Positions 13,549-19,049 of a stretch of DNA of 26,523 bases are shown here, one piece after another; within the stretch, counting starts at the first letter, position 1, and each line of letters starts with the position of its first letter. A program made the position numbers and the translations under genes. This DNA is from a virus: IMG/VR virus record IMGVR_UViG_3300009605_006727, positions 1-26,523 of that record; one strand, given 5' to 3'. Under the pieces are notes generated by a model. The model was not told where the DNA came from and made no database searches. It saw only the letters and a list, made by a program, of their open reading frames with translations.

Positions 13549-14157
13549 ATGAACAAAAACTATAAAAAGTTAATATTGAAATATCAATATCTCTTAGAAG
13601 AATTACAAGACACAGAAGACGATCTACAAACAGTTCAAACTCTCTTCAATAAAGAAATTGAAGATGATGAGCGTACATCAGCTTGGAACGATCATGCTGA
13701 AGAATTGAACGAAAATGAAGCTGCAGAAGAAAAACAGGAAGCCTCTGACGATGACGATTGTGGCGACGATGAATCCATGGTACATCCAAAAATAATGAAA
13801 ACAATATATAGGAGATTGTCTAGAGTTTGCCACCCTGATATATCAGCTGATCCTAGCTCCGAAGCAACGTTCGTGGAGCTATCCGCTGCATATGCCGAAC
13901 AAAATTATCTTCTCATGCTAATATTGGCTATCGAACTAGATGTCAATATAGACGATCTTAAGAGGCAAATATCAAAAAAACACTTCAAACATTTTAAAAA
14001 ATCGATAAATAAGCTTGAAGAAAAAATATCCAAACATCAAGGTTCTTTCGCATGGATGTGGTATAACGAAGAAGATGAGAAAAAGAAAGAGGCGATCAAA
14101 GAACTGTTTTTGAGAACAATTGACAATATGAGACAAAAAGAAGGGAGATCGAAATAA
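13549..14157 (+). CDS. J-domain (DnaJ-like) protein
   Basis: The 202-residue protein has a central partial J-domain: IYRRLSRVCHPDISADPSSEATFVELSAAY, with the HPD tripeptide at 95-97 between helix II and a helix III-like segment ('F.ELSAAYAEQNYLLML'). The N-terminal about 75 residues are acidic coiled coil (EELQDTEDDLQTVQTLF); the C-terminal about 70 are basic and helical. J-domains stimulate Hsp70 (DnaK) ATPase through HPD, so this protein could recruit host DnaK to virion assembly or replication proteins (inference). ATG 13549 is chosen over GTG 13540 because AAGGG (13536-13540) is then eight bases upstream. The stop overlaps the next ATG (TAATG). Confidence 0.8.
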   Translation: MNKNYKKLILKYQYLLEELQDTEDDLQTVQTLFNKEIEDDERTSAWNDHAEELNENEAAEEKQEASDDDDCGDDESMVHPKIMKTIYRRLSRVCHPDISADPSSEATFVELSAAYAEQNYLLMLILAIELDVNIDDLKRQISKKHFKHFKKSINKLEEKISKHQGSFAWMWYNEEDEKKKEAIKELFLRTIDNMRQKEGRSK

Positions 14158-14609
14158 TGTCAGAAAACAATGAAATAGAAAATTACATCTTAAAGCATAT
14201 GGAATATGTGGATGTAACTCTCACGGTCCGCGCCGACGACGCTAAATTGCTATGTCGTTCTGCTTTGGCCATGATGGTCAATAATTATGAAAAAGAGCAT
14301 TCCAAATATGCTGTAGCTATCAACAATCTACTAACTGAAGGAAATGCAAAACAAGTTGAAAAAAATATAGTGGAATATATTGCTTTTATTGATGAATATA
14401 GGGATTCTTTAGTTGAACTCGACCGCGCCGTAAAAGCGTATGTTGCAAGAGAAACAGCTGAAGTTTCTGCAAACTTCCCCCTAGACGAAAAAATTGATTT
14501 AGATGATTTTAACGCACAACTAGCGGAAGCTTCGAAAAAACAACAAGAAGAGATCAAGAAACATAATTCAAAAATTAAAAAATCAACAAAGAGAAAAACA
14601 AAGAAATAA
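14157..14609 (+). CDS. Helical protein with basic tail, unknown
   Basis: The 150-residue protein is almost wholly helical (heptad-like EYIAFIDEYRDSLVELDRAVKAYV) and ends in a Lys-rich tail (KKHNSKIKKSTKRKTKK). No family is recognised. It overlaps the J-domain stop by one base (TAATG), and GGGAG lies upstream, so it is co-translated with it and may be its client or partner. Confidence 0.7.
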   Translation: MSENNEIENYILKHMEYVDVTLTVRADDAKLLCRSALAMMVNNYEKEHSKYAVAINNLLTEGNAKQVEKNIVEYIAFIDEYRDSLVELDRAVKAYVARETAEVSANFPLDEKIDLDDFNAQLAEASKKQQEEIKKHNSKIKKSTKRKTKK

Positions 14610-14631
14610 CACATAGATAGGAGTAAAAGAT

Positions 14632-15066
14632 ATGCCAGGAGGAAAAACAAATTCATCGCCAGTCGGTACAAGTTTCATATCACACAATGTAGGCCTTTAT
14701 AACGTTGGGTCGTACCAAGTTAGTAGTGTACCATTCTTGTCGAGTTCGATAACTGCACAGGCGGATGGAGATATAATCGCCGTTGAATTCCCAAAGGTTA
14801 CTAAATTCATAGTAATAAGAAATCTACGGCCGGCGTCTCAAACATCAGCGCCACTTAGGTTTGGATTCTCAGAGAATGGGATCAACCGGGCAAATTATAT
14901 AACCCTTTTTAACGACGAATCATTCACAGCCGATTACAAAGTTTCAAAGATGTATATACGTGCCGATCTTGCCGCAGCAGCAACTGCCTCTGTTTATGCA
15001 GGGTTAACTGGAATTCCCGCAAGTCAACTTACGCACAACTGGACTGGATCCAAGGGTGTTGGGTAG
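14632..15066 (+). CDS. Probable virion protein, beta-rich
   Basis: The 144-residue protein is Ser/Thr/Gly-rich and predicted beta, with no signal peptide. AGGAG lies 8 bases upstream of the start. The repeated hydrophobic-polar alternation (TKFIVIRNLRPA, APLRFGFSENG, KVSKMYIRADL) and the position between the repeat-protein/J-domain genes and a fibre-like gene suggest a decoration or tail-associated protein. No family is recognised, so this is inference from composition and neighbours. Confidence 0.7.
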   Translation: MPGGKTNSSPVGTSFISHNVGLYNVGSYQVSSVPFLSSSITAQADGDIIAVEFPKVTKFIVIRNLRPASQTSAPLRFGFSENGINRANYITLFNDESFTADYKVSKMYIRADLAAAATASVYAGLTGIPASQLTHNWTGSKGVG

Positions 15067-15068
15067 AA

Positions 15069-15977
15069 ATGAGCTTCGGTACATTCAGATCGAGGGTACC
15101 TCGTGATATTCTGGCCACTTTAGAGAACACTAAAGAGGAAGCGAAACAATACGCCCAAGAACAAGTTAATCAGTTTTCAAGCTCTATTATGACAGAGGTT
15201 CTTCCGAACTTGACAGTTTCCGGGGGAATCTCACCAACTGAATTTGCAGCGTTCAGCGCCTCGTTCTCTCAAAACTTAGTAGCGGTAGAAGTTGGGACGA
15301 TGGCGTACGCCGATCAGCAGGTTACTAACTTTTCAGCATCTGTCAATGGGAATTTTTCTGACGGCATATCTGCAACTGAATTTGAAGCATTCAGTGCCTC
15401 TTTTGCACAAAACTTAACAGCAGTTGGTGCAGCATCAATGGCTTACGCGGATCAACAAGTTCAAGCCGCAACAGGGTCGATGATTGTATCCGGCGCCGTA
15501 GACACCACTAGTTTGACCACATTAAGTGGTTCAATGGCGGCGGCCGTCGCTGCAATGGAGCTACAAATGAACACTAATATTGGAAACATTGATACTGGTG
15601 CCTCTTCGGCCGAAGTAACAGCTTTAAGTGGCACAGTTGGAACAGAAATAAATCAACTTGTTGACGCTATAGCGACGTTAGAATCAATATCTTCACAATT
15701 ACAATCCCGTGTATCTTACAATACTGCAATTATTGGAATGCCTGAACATATCATACTTACAAATGACACAGGTACCGAATACTCACTCCACGTTAATGAC
15801 GATGGAGATCTCCTCTTTGATGCATATGCAAACACTGGTTCGGCATGCAACACTCAACTGGTTGCTCTAGAATATTTGACACTCAAAGCTCCAAATGGCC
15901 AGCATTATCAATTGAGCGTTCAACCAGACGGCGGCTTAACATTCGATATCAGCACTCTGCCCACTGGAAGCTGCTAG
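15069..15977 (+). CDS. Fibre-like protein with internal repeats
   Basis: The 302-residue protein has an N-terminal helical segment. Two copies of a 33-residue unit beginning GIS.TEF.AFSASF and ending MAYADQQV (residues 53-85 and 99-131) follow. Next comes a long Ala/Ser/Thr coiled coil, then a C-terminal domain with two related beta motifs (TGTEYSLHVNDDGDLLF and NGQHYQLSVQPDGGLTF). This layout is typical of trimeric phage fibre or appendage proteins. It starts two bases after the previous stop. Its TAG stop shares the palindrome CTAG with the stop of the converging minus-strand gene, leaving no terminator between them. Confidence 0.8.
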   Translation: MSFGTFRSRVPRDILATLENTKEEAKQYAQEQVNQFSSSIMTEVLPNLTVSGGISPTEFAAFSASFSQNLVAVEVGTMAYADQQVTNFSASVNGNFSDGISATEFEAFSASFAQNLTAVGAASMAYADQQVQAATGSMIVSGAVDTTSLTTLSGSMAAAVAAMELQMNTNIGNIDTGASSAEVTALSGTVGTEINQLVDAIATLESISSQLQSRVSYNTAIIGMPEHIILTNDTGTEYSLHVNDDGDLLFDAYANTGSACNTQLVALEYLTLKAPNGQHYQLSVQPDGGLTFDISTLPTGSC

Positions 15978-16486
15978 TGCTCTTTGTAAAATACGTCACC
16001 GTTGACTAGTTCTGATATTTGATCATAATCTATAAATAGAGAGAGATGTTTTTCATCTTCTCCCTCTGGGCGCCATATTAAAGAGAGTCGGCGCTCCTCA
16101 TCATACCAGATCCAATCAAACTCATTACCTAGGTTTATCTCTCTAGAAAAAATACAACTGTATTTGTTTTGAGTCATTCCGACGACTAGATCATCATGAA
16201 GTGAATATCCTGTGTTTAATATTAGGTCTTCGCCACAGAATGCTAAGGTATCCTTATCAACTAATTCTAGAAACAAATAGCCAGTAATCATCGTGGTGGA
16301 TACATCAGCCTCGCACCACCACGTGGAAAGCTCATCTTCGTGACTAATCCAAGAACAATCCATGGAAAAAAAGTATTCTCCAAATTCATTATAGTCATCA
16401 TCTATCGGCCCACTGCATCCGGATAGAATAGACAAAACAAGTAATGTTATTGATTTATTAATTGTATCTCCTATAGTAATTATCAT
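15974..16486 (-). CDS. Minus-strand lipoprotein
   Basis: The 170-residue frame encodes a signal peptide ending LSILSGC, a standard lipobox, followed by an acidic, Trp- and Cys-containing domain. It should be exported and anchored in the host membrane. The ATG at 16486 has no Shine-Dalgarno sequence. AGGAG lies inside the frame, five bases before an ATT codon (residue 9, 16462-16460). Initiation at that ATT would give MNKSITLLVLSILSGC, a textbook lipoprotein leader, so the true start is uncertain. Orientation opposite to the virion genes suggests early or accessory expression, for example superinfection exclusion (inference). No family is recognised. Confidence 0.7.
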   Translation of the reverse strand: MIITIGDTINKSITLLVLSILSGCSGPIDDDYNEFGEYFFSMDCSWISHEDELSTWWCEADVSTTMITGYLFLELVDKDTLAFCGEDLILNTGYSLHDDLVVGMTQNKYSCIFSREINLGNEFDWIWYDEERRLSLIWRPEGEDEKHLSLFIDYDQISELVNGDVFYKEH

Positions 16487-16518
16487 AGATTACAAAAAAA
16501 CAATTTTTAATAAAATAC

Positions 16519-16548
16519 TTGCAACACTAGGTACTATTGTGCTAATAT
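16519..16548 (+). promoter_or_regulatory. Candidate promoter of the first tRNA cluster
   Basis: TTGCAA (16519-16524), 18 bases, TAATAT (16543-16548), with expected initiation about 16 bases before tRNA-Glu. The region is AT-rich and also lies 5' of the minus-strand lipoprotein gene. Confidence 0.35.
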
Positions 16549-16570
16549 TGATTTTGATAATGAATATTGT

Positions 16571-16645
16571 GCTTCCTTCGTCTAACGGTTAGGACATCGG
16601 GTTTTCATCCCGGAAATAGGGGTTCGATTCCCCTAGGAAGTACCA
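16571..16645 (+). tRNA. tRNA-Glu (anticodon TTC)
   Basis: GCTTCCT pairs with AGGAAGT (G-T first pair). The anticodon stem TCGGG/CCCGG carries the loop TTTTCAT, and the T arm is AGGGG TTCGATT CCCCT. Discriminator A and encoded CCA follow. Confidence 0.93.
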
Positions 16646-16651
16646 AAAAGA

Positions 16652-16725
16652 TGAGATGTGATGTAATGGCAACATGGAACGCTTTGACCGTTCTTTTCTA
16701 GGTTCGAATCCTAGCATCTCAGCCA
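16652..16725 (+). tRNA. tRNA-Gln (anticodon TTG)
   Basis: TGAGATG pairs with CATCTCA. The D stem is ATGT/ACAT, the anticodon stem GAACG/CGTTC carries the loop CTTTGAC, and the T arm is CTAGG TTCGAAT CCTAG. Discriminator G and encoded CCA follow. Six bases separate it from tRNA-Glu. Confidence 0.93.
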
Positions 16726-16747
16726 TGGAGGGGGAGAAGGGAGAAAA

Positions 16748-16870
16748 ATGGATACTTTAGGCTTAGTCAGCACTGTCGCTCTAGTGTTTATTTCATGTCG
16801 AATGATTTGGAAAATACACGCCAATGAAGCGAGCATAAAACGAATCCTCGATGAATTAAACAAAAATTAA
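16748..16870 (+). CDS. 40-residue membrane protein between tRNA genes
   Basis: A purine-rich ribosome-binding region (GGAGGGGGAGAAGGGAG) precedes ATG 16748. The product has a hydrophobic N-terminal segment (LGLVSTVALVFISCRMIW), then a polar, charged helix ending ELNKN. It sits between tRNA-Gln and tRNA-Thr, six bases from the latter, so it shares their transcript. The strong start signal supports it as a real gene; the function is unknown. Confidence 0.6.
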   Translation: MDTLGLVSTVALVFISCRMIWKIHANEASIKRILDELNKN

Positions 16871-16876
16871 AAAATA

Positions 16877-16952
16877 GCCGGTATAGCTCAGTTGGTAGAG
16901 CACTTCACTTGTAATGAAGATGTCCCGCGTTCGATTCGTGGTGCCGGCACCA
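16877..16952 (+). tRNA. tRNA-Thr (anticodon TGT)
   Basis: GCCGGTA pairs with TGCCGGC (one T-G). The D arm is GCTC/GAGC, the anticodon stem CTTCA/TGAAG carries the loop CTTGTAA, and the T arm is CCGCG TTCGATT CGTGG. Discriminator A and encoded CCA follow. Confidence 0.94.
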
Positions 16953-17024
16953 ATAATTTCTTTAAAATTTAGTTTTTGAAGTTAAATGTAGTGAAACCCG
17001 ATTATGGGTTGTATATAAAGACAT

Positions 17025-17100
17025 GGGGGTGTAGCTCAGTTGGGAGAGCAGTTGCCTTGCACGCATCAGGTCGTAGGTTCGACTCCTATCACCTCCACCA
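17025..17100 (+). tRNA. tRNA-Ala (anticodon TGC)
   Basis: GGGGGTG pairs with CACCTCC, with the G3-U70 wobble that AlaRS reads. The anticodon stem GTTGC/GCATC has one T-T mismatch and carries the loop CTTGCAC. The T arm is GTAGG TTCGACT CCTAT. Discriminator A and encoded CCA follow. The acceptor stem is base-for-base the same as that of the tmRNA at 4038-4355. Confidence 0.93.
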
Positions 17101-17106
17101 TCTTCT

Positions 17107-17136
17107 AAAAGGGGCCCTCGCGGGCCCCTTTTTTTT
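17107..17136 (+). terminator. Rho-independent terminator after tRNA-Ala
   Basis: AAAA GGGGCCC TCGC GGGCCCC followed by eight T: a 7-bp GC stem with a tetraloop and T tract, extended by A-T pairs. It ends the first tRNA cluster. Confidence 0.92.
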
Positions 17137-17151
17137 AATAAATTTAGTGAA

Positions 17152-17180
17152 TTTACAAACATAGCCAAAGCTGATAAGAT
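17152..17180 (+). promoter_or_regulatory. Candidate promoter after the terminator
   Basis: TTTACA (17152-17157), 17 bases, TAAGAT (17175-17180), placed just after a terminator and about 30 bases before the next tRNA-like gene. It would restart transcription for the Ser tRNA and the amidinotransferase-fold gene. Confidence 0.35.
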
Positions 17181-17210
17181 ATATCATATTGAATAGTAAA
17201 AAAAGAACCA

Positions 17211-17284
17211 GCGGGTGTAGCTCAGCGGTAGAGCATCGCGTTGCAACGCGAAGGTCGTGAGTTCGAATCCTACCACCGAGACCA
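17211..17284 (+). tRNA. Degenerate tRNA (eroded Gly-GCC or Cys-GCA type)
   Basis: The D arm (GCTC AGCGGTA GAGC), TTCGAAT T loop and terminal ACCA are intact. The acceptor stem GCGGGTG/CACCGAG loses its three outer pairs, and the T stem GTGAG/CCTAC is mispaired. The anticodon stem TCGCG/CGCGA leaves only a six-base loop, TTGCAA. Adding back one C (TTGCCAA) gives a normal tRNA-Gly(GCC), and GCGGGTG is a common tRNA-Gly 5' end. Read as it stands, it looks like Cys (GCA) without base 38. It is probably a decaying gene. Confidence 0.6.
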
Positions 17285-17327
17285 TCTTTCTGTCTTTACG
17301 CAGCTATTTAAAATAATTAATTGTTTT

Positions 17328-17416
17328 GGAAGCGTGTCCGAGAGGCCGATGGAGCACGATTGGAAATCGTGTGTAGTTCATAGCTACCGAAGGTTCGAAT
17401 CCTTCCGCTTCCGCCA
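17328..17416 (+). tRNA. tRNA-Ser (anticodon GGA)
   Basis: GGAAGCG pairs with CGCTTCC. The anticodon stem CACGA/TCGTG carries the loop TTGGAAA. A long variable arm (GTAG/CTAC) is typical of serine tRNAs, and the T arm is GAAGG TTCGAAT CCTTC. Discriminator G and encoded CCA follow. Confidence 0.94.
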
Positions 17417-17431
17417 ATAATTTTCCCGCGT

Positions 17432-17441
17432 CTATATAATA
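17432..17441 (+). promoter_or_regulatory. CTATATAATA element, second copy
   Basis: This is identical to the element at 13511 and lies between tRNA-Ser and the amidinotransferase-fold gene. It ends one base before the ATG, so initiation from it would fall at or inside the start codon; it may instead be a processing site or serve a leaderless message. Confidence 0.4.
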
Positions 17442-17442
17442 T

Positions 17443-18231
17443 ATGAATGACAGCAATACAGTGCTTCTATGTCCACCCATGTTTTTTGATGTGAAATATT
17501 CAATCAATCCATGGATGAAGGGTGAAAAAGTCAACACGGCCATGGCAAGAAAACAATGGTTTGAGATGAAGTGGGTACTGGAAGATCTAGGTATAAAAGT
17601 GAAGCTCATAGGGCAGGAAAACTATCTGCCAGATATGGTTTTCACAGCCAACGCCGGAACAGTTAAAGACAAAAAAGTAGTCTTAAGTAATTTTAAGCAC
17701 TATCAACGACAGCCGGAAAGAGAAGTATTTCAGCGTTGGTTTGAGGAATTCGGATATGAAACTCACAAGCTACCAGACGGCATGCACTTTGAAGGCTGCG
17801 GAGACACGATTCTATCGGGCAACAAGCTGATTGCGGGGTATGGATATAGATCAGACCTCCGGGCCCTTAAAAAGACCGCTGAGATCTTAGAATTGCAATT
17901 AATTTCTCTTAAGCTAAAGAATCCCAACTTTTATCACCTAGACACCTGTTTTAGCCTCCTAAGAGAAGACTTGGCCATATATTATCCCGGCGCATTTAGC
18001 GATCACACAATATCGAAAATTAAAAACATAGAACTGTTACCGGTAACGGAGAACGAAGCTAATCAGTTCGCATGCAACTCTATCGTGTACAAAGACAACA
18101 TATTAATGCCGGCAAAGAATAATCGCCTTGTTGATGAATTGGCAAATTATGGTTACACTGTTAGGCTGATCGACACTTCTGAATTCTTAAAATCCGGTGG
18201 ATCATTACAATGTATGTCTTTATGGATTTAA
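17443..18231 (+). CDS. Amidinotransferase-fold enzyme, dimethylargininase-like
   Basis: The 262-residue protein has the motif order of the guanidino-modifying (DDAH/arginine deiminase-type) family: LLCPPMFFDVKYSINPWM at the N-terminus, LPDMVFTANAG around D64, HFEGCGD with E117, HLDTC with H165, NQFACNSIV, and SGGSLQC with C257 as candidate nucleophile close to the end. Glu, His and Cys form the catalytic set, and Asp64 may hold the guanidinium. Length suits a single-domain DDAH-like hydrolase. It could hydrolyse arginine, a methylated arginine or another guanidino/amidino compound, releasing ammonia or citrulline-type products; the exact substrate is unknown. No Shine-Dalgarno sequence precedes the ATG, which suggests leaderless translation or coupling to processed tRNA transcript. 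Confidence 0.82.
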   Translation: MNDSNTVLLCPPMFFDVKYSINPWMKGEKVNTAMARKQWFEMKWVLEDLGIKVKLIGQENYLPDMVFTANAGTVKDKKVVLSNFKHYQRQPEREVFQRWFEEFGYETHKLPDGMHFEGCGDTILSGNKLIAGYGYRSDLRALKKTAEILELQLISLKLKNPNFYHLDTCFSLLREDLAIYYPGAFSDHTISKIKNIELLPVTENEANQFACNSIVYKDNILMPAKNNRLVDELANYGYTVRLIDTSEFLKSGGSLQCMSLWI

Positions 18232-18299
18232 ATATTAATAGGAATAATATATACTTAATTCGAACCATAAAACTACTTATTACATAAGAGGATAATATA

Positions 18300-18863
18300 A
18301 TGAGTAGATCATCGGAGAACGTCAAGCGCTGGCGTAAAGCCACAAAAGATAGAATAGTTGCAGCTTTTGGCTCCCAGTGTGGTGTTTGTGGATATGATAG
18401 AACCTCTGCAGCTCTTGAACTCCATCATCTCGACCCTGAAGAGAAGGAATTTTCGTTAGGGTCTGTACGAGCTAACATACGTTCGTGGGCTAAAATCGTA
18501 ACTGAATGTAGAAAGTGTGTACTTTTGTGCGCAAATTGTCACCGTGAATATCACCAAGGTTTGCTTGAGCTACCAAGCGGTATTGCACGCTTTGATGAAA
18601 ATTATGTAGACTACAAAGAAGTGAGAAGACGCGACAAAAAAGACATATGTCCTATATGTAATGGTGAGAAATTGGTCGGCTCGATAACCTGTTCACGACA
18701 ATGCGCGGCCAAAAAGAGGCATAAGATTAATTGGGAAATATATGATAGTGTCTTAAAAGAAGAGTTAAAAAGAGGAAGCTCTTGGGTTAAAATATCGGAT
18801 AAGATAGGAAACATTAGCGACGTTGCTGTTAAAAAGAGAGCAGTAAAAATAGGATTAATCTAA
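18300..18863 (+). CDS. HNH endonuclease with zinc motif and HTH tail
   Basis: The 187-residue protein holds an HNH core: CGVCGY near residue 27, LHHLDP with H42-H43, and CANCHREYH at 77-85; the CxxC pairs bind structural zinc. A second zinc-like pair (CPICNGE and CSRQC) and a C-terminal helix-turn-helix-like segment (WVKISDKIGNISDVAVKKRA) could supply DNA specificity, as in free-standing phage homing endonucleases. AGAGGA lies seven bases before the ATG. It sits between the amidinotransferase-fold gene and an atypical tRNA-Asn, a usual kind of niche for such mobile genes. It differs from the HNH gene at 4407 and is not a copy of it. Confidence 0.88.
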   Translation: MSRSSENVKRWRKATKDRIVAAFGSQCGVCGYDRTSAALELHHLDPEEKEFSLGSVRANIRSWAKIVTECRKCVLLCANCHREYHQGLLELPSGIARFDENYVDYKEVRRRDKKDICPICNGEKLVGSITCSRQCAAKKRHKINWEIYDSVLKEELKRGSSWVKISDKIGNISDVAVKKRAVKIGLI

Positions 18864-18872
18864 ACTTGACAT

Positions 18873-18959
18873 TCCGGAGTGGCGAAACTGGTAACCGCAC
18901 TTGACTGTTAATCAAGCGTCATTTATGACTTGGGAGTTCAAACCTCTCCTCCGGAGCCA
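18873..18959 (+). tRNA. tRNA-Asn (anticodon GTT) with long variable arm
   Basis: TCCGGAG pairs with CTCCGGA. The discriminator G and CCA, and the loop CTGTTAA on CTTGA/TCAAG, are all as in tRNA-Asn. The variable region is about 15 bases and folds as GTCAT/ATGAC, and the D arm GCG/CGC has a long loop, both features of class II (Leu/Ser/Tyr) tRNAs. The T arm is GGGAG TTCAAAC CTCTC. Confidence 0.85.
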
Positions 18960-19023
18960 AGATTAGACCCCATCCTGCCGCCGCAGCCAAAAATATTATT
19001 AGTGTTCGTAAGAAATACCGGCT

Positions 19024-19033
19024 CTATATAGTA
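19024..19033 (+). promoter_or_regulatory. CTATATAGTA element, third copy
   Basis: This differs by one base from the elements at 13511 and 17432. It is followed by ACATATGAGGAAG, whose GAGGAAG is the Shine-Dalgarno sequence for the YeaH-like gene. It heads the YeaH-SpoVR-PrkA-PhoH operon. Confidence 0.45.
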
Positions 19034-19049
19034 CATATGAGGAAGTCTA

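Noticed and set aside
16976-17164. Open frame across tRNA-Ala and its terminator
   Set aside because: It runs through a complete tRNA and a terminator hairpin, so it is not a gene.
17211-17284. Functional tRNA-Cys
   Set aside because: It would need a six-base anticodon loop and three mismatches in the acceptor stem; the body looks like tRNA-Gly, so a decaying gene is a better reading.
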